From NCBI GenBank assembly GCA_027943335.1, contig BSBK01005648.1:485001-549000 (forward strand): a DNA stretch of 64,000 bases, read 5' to 3'. Shown here piece by piece: positions 47,539 to 60,700 of the stretch; within the stretch, counting starts at the first letter, position 1, and the number at the start of each line of letters is the position of its first letter. Position numbers and translations under genes: made by a program. This DNA is from Chamaecyparis obtusa (lineage: Eukaryota > Streptophyta > Pinopsida > Cupressales > Cupressaceae). Below the pieces are notes generated by a model. The model searched no databases and was not told where the DNA came from. It was given only the letters and a program-made list of their open reading frames with translations.

Positions 47539-50500
47539 ATGGCATCTACATCATCCACTAGCAAATTAAAAAGTGTCGAGGAAGAAATTAATCTGATTGT
47601 AAGGGAAAATTTTGATGAACCTAAGTTCAAGTCACATCCCAAGGTTGCATCACAAACAAATTCAATGGGTGCTTTCTCAAGCATACCAGATAGGGTTTTA
47701 TTGAAAGAAGACGTAAGAGCGTATATTCATTACAAAATTGGAGTAGGAGACTTTGAAACTGTTGCAGCACATCAACTACTCTATGGCACTGATGGAAAAT
47801 TAAAACAACAATATAAAAAGATTAAGGAATCAGGGTTCTCATGTGTCACATACTATCTGCATTCATTTAAGATAGATTGGATCATAATTATATTGAGTAG
47901 GTATCACGATGGAAAATTCTGGCTAGATAAACCAATAGAGGTCACTAAGAAAATGATCAGTAGGGTTACTAGCCTCCCTACAACCGACAAGGAAAAAGCC
48001 TTCCGTAGTTCATCATGACCTAATGTTGAGAAGAACATTGGAGCTCAATGGGATAGTTGGGGACTAAAAATTTCATCAATCAAAGACTCGACAATTAAGT
48101 TTGTAGCACATGTAATCATGTACAAAATATTTAAATTGAGCAGAATCAACATCGTACCCTATAGCGCAGTAGACATGGAATACAAAATTGTGGAGAAAGG
48201 TCACCAGGTTGATCTTGCCAAGGTACTATTACATCAACTACAGGAAAACATGAAGACTATAAGGTCAAAGAAGTCAAACACATGTAAGTTTGGATCACTA
48301 CTTATTTGTATATTTTTCTATCTACAAAAGTATGTACCTAGCATCGGTAAAGTAAACTGGACAATAGATAAACCAATAGCTACATAGATTACCGAGATGA
48401 TAAGTAAGTTAGGAGATAAACTAAATATAGAATTTGATGCATACTTCAAAGAATTTCAGACCAAAATGCATCAAAGAAGTAGAATTCCAAGGGAATTAGT
48501 TAAAAAATTTGAGATAGACATTTGTTTTGTAGTAGACATAGATCATTCTATGATAAAAGCAGTTGAACCTAGATCAAAATGGTTAGCACCTATGGGTTAT
48601 GAAATGAACCATGATTTTACACTAAAATCTATTAATGCACTACTTGCATTACCAAAAGACCCCACTGCCACTAGGTTTGGAACATATGAAGAGGCCAAAT
48701 CTAGAATCACTACAAGCATAGAGATTAGTAAAATGTTTAGAAGGGAAAAGAAGATGAAGAAAGATCTTACTGCTAGATTTGGAGATGTCTCTGACTCATC
48801 TGAGGAGACACAAGTTGAACAAGCAACCGAAGGTCAGTTAATGTTAGTTGACAAGCCATATGATATTGAGGAAACTGAGTCTGAAGAAGAAAAAGATCCC
48901 ACACCGGTTCCTCCTCCCAAAGTTTCTAAGAAGAAGTAGTTACCAATACAAGAAGGTATAAGGACAAGATCATCAACTATAGCTTCACCACCACAAAAGA
49001 AGGAAGCAAAAAAGGTAATAAAATGAAAGGCAGCTACACCGATTAAGACTTATGCGAAGAAAGGATCCAAGGTTGCAGCTGAAGCACCGAAGAAAAGGAG
49101 AAGACTGATAAGAGGTAGAGAAGACCTTGATGACACTAAAAATGAAGATGACATCAATCAATTCAAGGTGGTCGGTAACAAGGTAAGGTCAATAGACAAA
49201 GTCATTGAAGATATAATTGAGAATGGAGACCTTGCTGATCCAGAAATAGGCAAATTTGACAAGATGTCAACTAAGGATCAAACCAAGATAGAAGAGGCAG
49301 TCATCCAAATGAAGATAAAATTCAAGTGAGTTCCATTGGAATTTGCATGTTCATTACCGAAGGATTTGGATGACAAGATAAATCAAAAGTGGGCTTATGC
49401 ACTTGAAACTGAGAAAAGAAAGAGAGAAAGATCCCTAGTTTGAGCAGCCCCACATCTCAGTATATCAAAAATTGATGAACACATGGCTAACCATCAAGAA
49501 AGATTTATGGTAAAGCACCGGGCCATGACAATACTAGATGAGAACATGGAAGACATAGATGAGATTGGCGATTCTCTATGGAGATCTATTTTCGAGGCCA
49601 GAGAAAAAGCTGAGCAAAAGGCATTCTTAAACTTGTCTAAGAAGAGACAAGATTCCAAAGGTAAATGTATTTATATTGATGATGGCACATAAAAGAAGTC
49701 AAAGGACACCGGTATATCAGTTACCGAGGTAATTGATATCACTGAGAAAAAGGAAGAAATAAATGTTTCACAAGATGCACCGGATCCTGTAGAGATCCAA
49801 CTAAAGAAGAAAACCAATGATGATGTACTCATTGAGGACATCACAAATGGTGATCTTGATGACAAGGAAGATGAGGATGTAAAAATTTCACCTACACATA
49901 CTCAAGATGAGGCTCAAGTCACTGAATGTGCATTTACATCATTATCGAGTGAGCTTCTTGTACTTGCAGAAGTAGTAGAAATTCTTTCACAAGAACAACC
50001 CGACGGCTCAGACCCTGAGCAACACAACAACACCACAGGGGTACAAGAAACTGAGAAACCTACAAAGATAGATGAGCCTAACAAAATAGAGGCACCTTCC
50101 ACCAAGCCAAAGGTAAGAGATGAGACAAAGGAAATCGACACCACATCTGAGGCTCCCACTCCATCAACTGAGACAATGGCTACCAAGGAGAAAAATAAGG
50201 AAGAGAGTGTGTCAATCGGGAAGGATACTCCAAAGACTAGAGACAAGTCTCTTGTTGTTATTGAGAAGAAATAACCATTAGTATTGGAGAAGAAGAAGAA
50301 AAAGAAAGGACAAGGGCCGGTCACTCTAGATGAAGTGATAATTATTCCTGAGTGTGACCCAAGGACCCTAAGCCCTGAAGAACTAAGAAAATATGGGGAA
50401 TTAAGTTCAAGGAAGGTAGCTCAAGAGAAGCTGAAGCAAGAAATGAAAAGAAAAAAAATTCTAACAAATGTGAGGGATATCCTAAAATAGGTAGTACCTA

Positions 50501-51299
50501 AGGTGAATATTGATGAAGATACTCCCATCATAGATCAACTTGCTATATTAACAGAGAATATCAATGCCCCAGATACCAATGTAGACAAATAGATTGAAGA
50601 AAGGGCAGAGTAAAGGATACAAAATAAACTAGCAGAGAAAATCAGCCAAGAAGTGGCAATTAAGAAGGTCAAATTATCTGAGGTAATCATTGAGATAAAA
50701 TCTATCACCTAGCTAATTTGTTAGTTCTTACTAAAGCTTTGTACTATAGACACCTTCACTGTTGAAGTCAGTGAAAAGATAAAAGGACTGGAAGCAGAAA
50801 TCAAGGTCAGTACAACTATAGCTATAACCGAGCCAAATGCTTTCATAAAGCACATTCACCAAGTTCAGGAACTCGGGTGGTTAATAGCAGATTTAAAGAA
50901 ACAAGAAGAGCACATAACTGATCAGGTCACTAAGTTACAGACAGAACTCCTGCCATACTTGAAAATTTTTGAGGCACTCATTGTCAAAGTAGAATAGCTT
51001 GTTGCAACACCAAAAATTTATGTGTTGGATAACATCTTTGACATGCATGCATAAGTCGGTCTTTAGCACATTGCACTCACCAACTTGAAAGAGGAATGGG
51101 AAAACCTCTTGGAGTCAGTCAAGAAAACCCACCAGCATATTTTTGACAAAATGTGAGTATACTATTACATTTTTGTATTTGGCATTACTATCAAAAAGGG
51201 GGAAAGTAATGTATATGTCAATATGCCAAATAAATATGTACATAGATGCTATGTATACTACATATTAACCAGGAGCATGCACCGAGGGGGAGTACTTAG
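47539..51299 (+). pseudogene. Element H ORF2: about 1,250-codon protein of unknown function
   Basis: ATG 47539 (MASTSSTSKLKSVEEE) is chosen because it matches the G start and the frame upstream is closed in G. The frame runs without any shift from 47539 to at least 50490 and is broken only by substitutions to stops. N-terminal region: DRVLLKEDVRAYIHYKIG, FWLDKPIEVTKKM, SKKSNTCKFGSLL, GKVNWTIDKPI, WLAPMGYEMNHDFT, FGDVSDSSEET. Then Lys/Arg-rich APKKRRRLIRGREDL (49090), acidic segments (49700-50270), a Lys run (50290) with TLDEVIIIPECDPRTLSP, and a helical C-terminus with EEWENLLESVKKTHQHIFDKM (about 51092). No catalytic motif, signal peptide or zinc finger. I do not recognise the family. Confidence 0.8.
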
Positions 51300-51392
51300 A
51301 AAATTTTGATAAGCATATATGTATATGGCAGAGATATAAGTTATATATAGAAAATTTTTGTCTATATACATTTGAGTTTTGATACTAATGCC

Positions 51393-51403
51393 AAAGGGGG
51401 AGA
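51393..51403 (+). promoter_or_regulatory. Element H: polypurine tract
   Basis: AAAGGGGGAGA, one base before the 3' LTR start TGTTATC. The same tract is found in G. Confidence 0.9.
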
Positions 51404-51404
51404 T

Positions 51405-52631
51405 TGTTATCTCTTTTGAGCATTCAAGGTTGTCATTAGTATCAAAGGTTATCAAAGATATCAGTTGGTCACTTACATTGAGCAAATCGGTAACTAGAAG
51501 CAAGACAGACTAGTCAGTAAAGCTTACACACAGAGAACTACACAGTTTACCGAGCAATAGCATCACTGACACTGACAGACAGTAAACACCAAGAGTCACA
51601 ATATACATCGAGCAGTTTATACAATGTTTATCAAGGATCACAAAAAATGACATAGTAATCTGAAATGGCACATTATTCTATGCAAATGGTTACAACAAAA
51701 CATAAAACATTTTACCAAGATCGAGGAATATTTATTGTTATGATATTCATTAAATGCAATGTATATCTTATTTAATAGTTTGATCTAGGTTATTTTTGTA
51801 CACCGTAGATCTTAGGGTTATGAATGAGTTGTGTAACCTAATTTTGTTAAAGTGGCAAAAGAAGATCACTATATAAATGTATGTTTACATCATTTTTTAT
51901 GGGAACTAATGTGAGAACAAATATATGAATCAAGGAGAAACTTGAAGCACTTTCCTAACTTCAAGTCTATCAGTTAACAAAGTAGATTGTAGAGGATATC
52001 AGATTAAGAAGAATCAGAAAAGGCTACCAAGTAGTTCAGTGAAGAGATTCATCATAGTAAAGGTGAAATACATTCAGAACTTATAAATCTGTATCAGACA
52101 ATTGAGTTGTCAATTAGTAGATAATTGCCTATTACTTTCTAACAATTGTAATAGAGTTTTTGGATAAATCTCTTAACAGAGTAGACTTAATAGTCTTATG
52201 TAAATCTCTTAACCCAGTCCACACTTCATTAGTGTTGTTAACATCCTATAACTAGGTAGATCTAGCTGATCTAACATGTTACTCCTAATAGGGTAAGATC
52301 ACCAGAAGTGATCAAAACTTGTAGCCCTAATAGGTAAACCTTTTCTATCTGCAGTGGTGAAGAATTTGTCGGTGTCATCCCCACCACATTTTTTACCTTC
52401 TAAAAAGGGTTTTTGCATTACCAAAATACTTGTGTTATGTGATTTATATTTTGATTTCATGTTGTTTACTTTCATAAGTTAAATTGTTGATTGATACATG
52501 CAATTAGATACAAGTTATTTTGCAAGGTTATCACTATTTACAGTCATAGATCTAAAAGGTTTACAAGTAAACTTTTTGAAGGCACTGATTCACCCCTCCC
52601 CTCTCAGTACCTATCTCTCCTAATTCCAACA
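51405..52631 (+). repeat. Element H: 3' LTR
   Basis: TGTTATCTCTTTTGAG to AATTCCAACA, followed by AGAGT. Colinear with the 5' LTR. Confidence 0.95.
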
Positions 52632-52764
52632 AGAGTATCCTAGAAATATGCCTTCATCACATTTAAAATCAAATTTTCCATTTCTATCATCTTTCAAAAT
52701 GTAACATCTACTTCCAAATATTCTAAAATAACTCACATTAGGTGTATAACCATACCATAGATCA
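52632..52764 (-). pseudogene. Element E integrase C-terminal segment between H and J
   Basis: On the minus strand: LWYGYTPNVSYFRIFGSRCY, then KDDRNGKFDFKCDEGIFLGYS, the conserved copia block found before the RT linker. It is cut by H directly after GYS and by J before LWYG. Removing J joins it to KTPYD at 61720-61740. Confidence 0.9.
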
Positions 52765-55700
52765 TCTAGTACCCCACCTCTAGTCCGATTTTATAAATGT
52801 TATGATTATTTTAGGATAATGGATTATATGTTAGGAAACTATTGATGCTTATGATTTTACTGACCCCATAATTGCATGTGTATGGTTGATGTGTTTGTTT
52901 TATATTTCTGTTTGACATGCCTGGTGTGGTTGAGGGACGAAGTCATAGTTACTTGCTTGCGAGATCCACATGATCGGCTGATCCCCACCATTTTCTATTA
53001 TATATTTATATATGTATGTACATGTGAGTTTTGTATGCAGGTTTGCAGGTATCAAGCATCAACTTCCCTGAATTATCAAGATGAGCATGCCCTATCACAA
53101 TATCTCAAATGGTAAGAGAGGGGAGATAACACAGATCCAAAACCCTAACCTAAGCACATTTGTCCTAGGATTGGACAAGTATCACTTTGACTACCCTACC
53201 CGAATTTGTCTAGTTGACAAGAATTCGTGGATCCCTTTTCTAGTGTTTGCTTGGTTTTACTTTGTTTGGTTTTACCTCGTTTGGCTTCAGTTGATTTATT
53301 TCTTATGTGGGTGACTTTTTGTGATTAATCGATTAATGATTATAATTGAAATTTAATATTAGTCATATTCCTAATTGTATTTGAGAATATTTAATTAAAA
53401 GTTAAATATTTGATTATTTAGATTTAATTGAGTATTTAATTGGTAATTAGATTTAATTATGCTTGTTTGGTTTATTAAATAATTGAATATTTAATTGCAT
53501 GGTTTTAGGATGCTTTAAATATTTAATCTATTTAATATGAATTTTTATTATTAAAATGTGCATTATTGAAAAGTGAATTATTTTTGAATGTTATCAACTT
53601 GTTTCAAAAAGTTAAAGTTGGGTTGTGCATGAAAAGTGTTTTTAATTATTAATTAAGATTTATTGTCAATTTCTGATTGGGAGTTGATGTGGGAATTAGT
53701 TATTGAGTTATCTCTAGGGTTTCATGAAATGGGGAATTGAATCTCTATTAGGGGATTTTGCATTCATTTTGAGATTAGATAAGTTTTGGAGGAGAATGGT
53801 GGGAGAGCTTGTGCTTTGGATTTTGGAGAATTTTGCCTGTTGTGATTGCTTGTTGATTTTGACTACATTGTGCATCTAGAATTTTGGGTGTTGCGTTCTT
53901 AGTGGATTTAGATCTGCAAATTGAATCTATCTTCAAAGGATTTCTGGATTATAAATCTTCAAAGACTTTCTATTTCAATTTTTGGCTTTGGATCCAAGGT
54001 AGGCTTTGAAATCCTACCTGTTAGTTTTATTTTGCATCTGTTTGGTGTTCTTTGTTTGAGAAATTTTTTAATGTGTCTTAGTAGTTAGATCTGTGCTTTC
54101 TGTGAATCTGGGTATTTAGAAAACCCTAGTTAAATTAATTTTCTTGTTTTTTATTAAAATTTAGCTTAGTAATGTTATGCTGGAAAAATTTTGTTGAAAG
54201 ATTGTTTATAGATTTCTTAGAAAACAATAAATTAAAACTGGGTTATAGTCTGATTATAGTCTGACTATAGGGATTGTAAATAAATTTACCCATTAGAGAG
54301 AAAATCAATTTGTGTGGAAAAACCCAATTTTAGTAGTGAAATCAATTCTGGGCTAAAAAGAAAATAAAATTCAATTCTGACAAAAATTACTCTTTGTGTA
54401 AAAAAAATTACATACAGTCAAAAGAAAATTAAGCCCAGGAAAGGACTAATGGAGAAAAGTCAATACATATTGTTATGTTATAATCTGTACTTAGAGATTT
54501 ATTTATTAAGAATATATATTTTTCTTTTGTTAGCTATTGCATTCATGTTTTTCAATAAAAATGTGTTGTTAAAGAAAAGTTTTTTAAAAAATAAAAAATG
54601 CAATTTTTATTGCATAGTTTGGTTTTATTAAAAAAAATTATTAATAAAGAGAGGGAGGCGGGGGCCATCCCCTCACCTTCCCCCTCTCAACAACACTGAG
54701 GTTGCCAGTGATAGTCTAAGTACTACTGATGCTAGCCTAGGCTGCCAGCGGTAGTACCTAGGCTGTCGCAACAGCAGGCTGTCGTGCTCCTTGGGAGTGG
54801 GGCGCGGGGCCCACAGGGTTCCCCCCACTTGCTTTGTAATTTTTCTTTATTAAAGTTTTTTTTAATTATTCTTTTTAAATGTTTATTTTATATTATATTT
54901 AATTTAATTAATTAAATCTCAGTTTTATTTAAAGATTTAGTGGATATGTTTTAAATATAGAAGGTTTTAATTGAAATTTAAAGGTGTTCGATAATTTATT
55001 ATCAATTGCTTAAGAAAAATAGTTTTTCTTTTGTATGTATGGTGATTTAGTATTTTATGTAGATTTATAATTTATAATCTATTATTTGTTCAATATAAAC
55101 AAATTAATTTATTATTTGATTATAGCATTGTTGTGTTGTTCATGTGAAGATTCTCCTTGTAAGTTTATATACCTCTATGATTGGATTCATTTATGAACAA
55201 TATGGAATTTTAAATGCTTATGGATAATCTTTCAACCTTCTATGATGTGAGTGTTGTATTCTTCATTCCTGGAGTGTCTTCTTTTGCTTAATGTGTTATC
55301 GGGCACTAGATGACCTAGGGGGAAAAATCAAAGGCCGGGGTAAGTGTCGGTTGTACCATGTTTTCAGTTTTATGTTGAGGTGTGTGTGATATCTGATTAT
55401 CATCCCTAATTTTACCATTTAGGTTCATGTTGTATTATGTTCTACTTCATATTCTATATAGGGGAATATGGTGTTGACTTTTGTTTATGTCCTATCCATG
55501 GGATTAGGAGTATATTCTTTGTGAACACTTGGAGAGTGTTTTATGATATTATGGTTATATGAGAACTAGTGTGTTCCATTTATTTTGTGGAACAGTCCTG
55601 AGGGACATGATTATCATCTTGTGATTTATGTGAGATCTCTGAGCCTAGGGTAAAATACCTAGATATGTAGTAGGGGGTGGCTTACAATAAGCGTCGGGGC

Positions 55701-56719
55701 CCACAAGTGGCTACCAGGATCACTTATTGTAAGTATCTATAATTAGGAGATAACCTAATATAATTAAGGGGTATTTAAATGAACTTAATAAGATATGTTC
55801 CTCGCCCATGCTTGAGTGCTATTATAGACTAAGATGGGAATGGAGATGATGTTGGATGCCTTGAGAGGTGTGTTTAGCATAGTTAATGACTTTGTTTGTA
55901 TGAGAAGTGATTGATCCATGTATGGTCACTTGAGTGCTGAGATCTAGAGTGATTACCAAGATGAGACTAAAGGATTAGACGTACATGATGACACCTTTCT
56001 ATGCAGAGTATAGCTATTCTACATGTGTTGGTTGCCTCTAGATTAGAAAGTCTTACCTATTGTTATCTTTTGTACACCTTGAGTTAGAGAGCTTTTAGGA
56101 TCCTTTCCTTAGCTTGATCTGTTGATGTTTGTTATCCGAGTGGGATCAGTTCTTATCTCCTCAGCATGGTGGGAGTGGACCATTTAGGTTCACAAGGTTA
56201 GGTGGTAGTGATTCTTTTACCATTTGAGATTCTATCGTTCATGTACTAGTGTTGGATGATCCCTGTAGCAGTTGTTCCTTCTTGACCTTCTTTGATGGAG
56301 TTGTACTCTTCTTCTTCTTCTTTGTGATCTTGTACCTTTGTATCAGTTGTTCAGAGATATCATATGTACTTCTTTTCAGTTATTATATTACATACCTTGC
56401 GACATGTGCAGTGGATGTAATTTTTTGGATACCTTATGATACTAGTTGTATTTATGTTATCTTATATGTGATGTTGCATTTACCTTTCATTTATTTATAA
56501 GTGTACCTAATCTAAATTAATTAATGTTAACATAATCTTCATCGAGGGACCCTTGAGAGTTGTAACCTGTGTTGGTTGTTTGTATTAATGTGAGTAAATG
56601 GTAATTTCTTCTGCATTGATGTTTATCTTGTATGTTAACTTTAAAAATAATAATTTATTTTACAAACCTAGATGCATGTTTAGGTTAAGTTTTCCTGGGT
56701 TCCCTGGAGGGGCATTATA
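52765..56719 (+). repeat. Element J: 5' LTR (3,955 bp)
   Basis: Colinear with 57783-61719 throughout. It includes a TATATATTTATATATG run (about 52999), an AT-rich middle (53330-54640), a GC-rich block (54650-54830) and a CTTCTTCTTCTTC run (about 56309). Short open frames in both copies are not conserved in a protein-like way. Confidence 0.92.
54650..54830. other. GC-rich block in J 5' LTR
   Basis: Starts near GGGAGGCGGGGGCCATCCCC and ends near GGGTTCCCCCCACTTGC, in otherwise AT-rich DNA. It contains imperfect TAGCCTAGGCTGCCAGCGG and GTACCTAGGCTGTCGCAAC units. Its counterpart is 59660-59835 in the 3' LTR. Confidence 0.75.
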
Positions 56720-57782
56720 CTTGGTATCAAAGCACCGAGTTCTACACTGGGAACTCTGGGAAGTCATGTTCCCATTAGATGCCAAAACTATTAAAACGTG
56801 AAACTAAACATAGACATATAACACTTTTATGTTTGAGAACCATTAAATTACAACTAAACATTTATGTTTCTGCTTCTCTTAAATGTCTTTTAGATATCAC
56901 TTGCCTAGTGATTGTCATAGGTGATTTGACTATCTATTGTGTGGGTACCCTCTCTAATACATCTAGGGTGAAGTACCTTTGGATGTCATGAAGTGATTAC
57001 TCCCTTGAGTGTGCCTACCATTAGTCACCTTGTTATGTGAATGTTTTATGATTGATAATTTATTTTGATTGATTGATGAACTATTTGTGTTGTGTATGAG
57101 CTCGCATTGAAATTATAAACTTTCTTATGATTGGATTAGTCACCTAACTCTCTTTTCATTATCTAGTTTGTGGCGCTAGTCACACTTAATTTATTATTGA
57201 AAATTTCTCGTGCTCTTATGATTTAATGTTGGACTTGTGATTCCCCCACTTGGGTTTTACCTTTTCAAGTTTTGTGGTGGCTACTCTGAATGTTTGGTAT
57301 TGTTGGCCCTATTCTGTGATAAGTGTTGTTTCTATCATTTTCATCATGGAACCCTGATAGTATGTATAAAGGAGGACATCACAAAGATGGTACTATGTTT
57401 ACCATGTGAAATTAGAACCATTGTATATCATAGATGTTTGCATAAGTGTTGCATTAACTAGATTAACATGAACTTCTCCACTCATTATTTGATGAAGATG
57501 CGAATGTTTGTTTTATGTAATTGATCCTATATGTTTTATATAACGATGAATGAATAAAGGTTTTGATCTATTTGAATTGTAAATGAATGATTGATCAATG
57601 TGATTTTTAGTTTATTTATAACCAGAATTATATTGTCCTTAATGACTGTCTACCATGTTCTTATTTTATGACTTTTTTTCAGATGTGTTTTTTTTTTATA
57701 GTAAATAATTCATGTTTGAGGGATGCATATCCTTATCTGTTTGTAGGCTTCCATAAGTAAGCCTAATCCTAGGGGGGGTGGA
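56720..57782 (+). other. Element J: internal region, no coding content
   Basis: Primer-binding site TGGTATCAAAGC at 56723-56734 and polypurine tract AGGGGGGGTGGAT at 57770-57782. Between them I see no gag, pol or other protein motif, and the open frames are under 80 codons. Confidence 0.8.
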
Positions 57783-60700
57783 TGTAGTACCCCACCCTTA
57801 CTTTGATTTTATAAATGTTATGATTATTTTAGGATGATGGATTATATGTTAAGAAATTATTGATGCTTATGATTTTACTAACCCCATACTTGCATGTGTA
57901 TGGTTGATGTTTTTCTTTTTTATTTATGTTTGACGTGCCTAATGTGGTTGAGGGACGGAGTCATGGTTACTTGCTTGCGAGATTCACATGATCATCCTAT
58001 CCCCACCATTGTCTGTTATATATTTATATATGTATGTGAATGCGAGTTTTGTATATAGGTTTGCAGGTACCGGGCATCGACTTCCCTAAATTGTCAGGAT
58101 GAGTGTGCCCTATCGCAATATCTCAAATGGTAAGAGATGGGATATAACATAGATCCAAAACCCTAACCTAAGCCCATTTGTCCTAGGATTGGACAAGTAT
58201 CACTTTGACTACCCTACTCGGATTTGTCTAGTTGACAAGAATTTGTGGATCCCTTTTCTAGTGTTTTCTTGGTTTTATTTTGTTTGGTTTTACCTCATTT
58301 AGCTTCAGTTGATTTATTTCTCATGTGGGTGACTTTCTGTGATTAATTGATTAATGATTATAGTTGAAATTTAATATTAATCATATTTCTAAGTTTATTT
58401 GAGAAAATTTAATTAAAATTTAAATATTTGATTATTTAGATTTAATTGATTATTTAATTGGTAATTAGATTTAATTATGCTTGTGTGCTTTATTAAATAA
58501 TTAAATATTTAATTGCATGGTTTTAGGATGCTTTAAATATTTAATCTTTTTAATATGAATTTTTATTATTAACATGTGCATTATTGAAAAGTGAATTGTT
58601 TTCGAAAGTTATCAACCTGTTTCAAAAAGTCAAAGTTGGGTTGTGCATGAAAAGTGTTTTTAATTATTAATTAAGATTTATTTTCAATTTCTGATTGAGA
58701 GCTGATGTGGGAGTTAGTTGTTGAGTTATCTCTAGGGTTGCATGAAATGGGGAATTGAATCTATATTAGGGGATTTTGCATTCATTTTGAGATTAGACAG
58801 GTTTTGGAGGAGAATGGTGGGAGAGCTTGTGCTTTGGATTTTGGAGAATTTTGCCTATTGTGATTGCTTGTTAATTTTGACTACATTATGCATCAGAAAT
58901 TTTTGGTATTGCATTCTTCGTGGATTTGGATCTACAGATTGAATCTATCTTCAGAGGATTTCTGGATTACGGATCTTCAAAGACTTTCTATTTCAGTTTC
59001 TGGCTTTGGATCCAATGTAGGCTTTGAAATCTTGCTAGTTAGTTTTATTTTGTATCTGTCTCGTATTCTTTGTTTGAGAAAATTTTTAATGTGTCTCAGT
59101 AGTTAGATATGTGCTTTCTGTGAATCTGGGTATTTAGAAAACCCTAGTTAAATTAATTTTCTTGTTTTTATTAAAATTTAGCTTAGTAATGTTATGCTGG
59201 CAAAATTTTGTTGAAAGATCATTTATAGATTTCTTGGAAAATAATAAATTAAATCTGGATTATAGTCTGACTATAGGGATTGTAAATAAATTTACCCATT
59301 AGAGAGAAAATCAATTTATGTGGAAAAACCCAATTTTAGTAGTGAAATCAAATCTGGGCTAAAAAGAAAATAAAATCCAATTTTGACAAAAATTACTCTC
59401 TGTGTAAAAAAAATTACATATAGTCAAAAGAAAATTAAGCCCAAGAAAGGACTAATGGAGAAAAGTCAATACACACTGTTATGTTATAATCTGTACTTAG
59501 AGATTTATTTATTAAAAATATATATTTTTCTTTTGTTAGCTGTTGCATTCATGTTTTTCAATAAAAATGCGTTGTTAAAGAAAAGTTAAAAAAATAAAAT
59601 AATAAATGCAATTTCCATTGCATATTTTGGTTTTATTAAAAAAAAAATATTAATGAAGAGAGGGAGGCGGGGCCCATCCCCTCACCTTCCCCCTCTCGGC
59701 AGCACTAAGGCTGCCTGTGGCAGTCTAAGTACTGCCGATGATAGCCTAGGCTACCAGCGACAGTACCTAGGCTACCACAGCAGCAGGCTGTCGTGCGCCT
59801 TGGGAGTGGGGTGCAGGGCCCAGTGGGTTCCCCCTACTTGCTTTGTAATTTTTCTTTATTAAAGTTTTTATTATTATTATTTTTAAATGTTTATTTTATC
59901 AAATTAATTAAATCTCAGTTTTATTTAAAGATTTAGTGAATATGTTTTAAATATAGAAGGTTTTAATTGAAATTTAAAGGTGTTCGATAATTTATTATCA
60001 ATTGCTTAAGACAAATAGTTTTTCTTTTGTATGTATGCTGATTTATTATTTTATTTAGATTTATAATTAATTTATTATTTGTTCAATATAAACAAATTAA
60101 TTTATTCTTTGATTATAGCATTGTTGTGATGTTCAAGTGAAGATTCTCCTTGTAAGTTTATATACCTCTATGCTTGGATTCATTTATGAACAATATAGAA
60201 TTTTAAATGCTTATGGATTATCTTTCAGCCTTTTATGATGTGAGTGTTGTATTCTTTGTTCCTGGAGTGTCTTCTTTTGCTTAATGTGTTATCGGGTACT
60301 AGATGACCTAGGGGGAAATCAGAGGCCAGGGTAAGTGTCGATTGTACCATGTTTTCAGTTTTATGTTTGAGGTGTGTGTGATATCTGATCATTATCCCTA
60401 ATTTGACCATTTGGGCTCATGTTGTATTGTGTTTTGCTTCATATTCTATATAGGGGAATATGGTGTTGACTTTTGTTTATGTCTTATCCATGGGATCAGG
60501 AGTATATTCTTTGTGAACACTTGGAGAGTGTTTTGTGATATTATGGTTATATGAGAACTAGTGTGTTCCTATTATTTTGTGGAACAGTCCTGAGGGACAT
60601 GATTATCATTTTGTGATCTATGTGAGATATGTGAGCCTAGGGTAGTTTACCTAGATATGTAGTAGGGGGTGGCTTGCAATAAGTGTCGCGGCTCACAAGT

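Larger units (their letters stand above)
44288..52631 (+). mobile_element. Element H: two-ORF non-autonomous LTR retrotransposon (plus), complete
   Basis: LTRs 44288-45513 and 51405-52631 begin TGTTATCTCT and end AATTCCAACA. AGAGT flanks both ends (44283-44287, 52632-52636). The primer site, polypurine tract, ORF1 and ORF2 are all present and in order, total 8,344 bp, with no nested insertion. It is the best copy for describing the family. No protease, integrase, RT or RNase H can be found, and there is no room for them. Its two LTRs differ at roughly one base in ten over the first 200 bp, so it is older than F and I. Confidence 0.93.
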
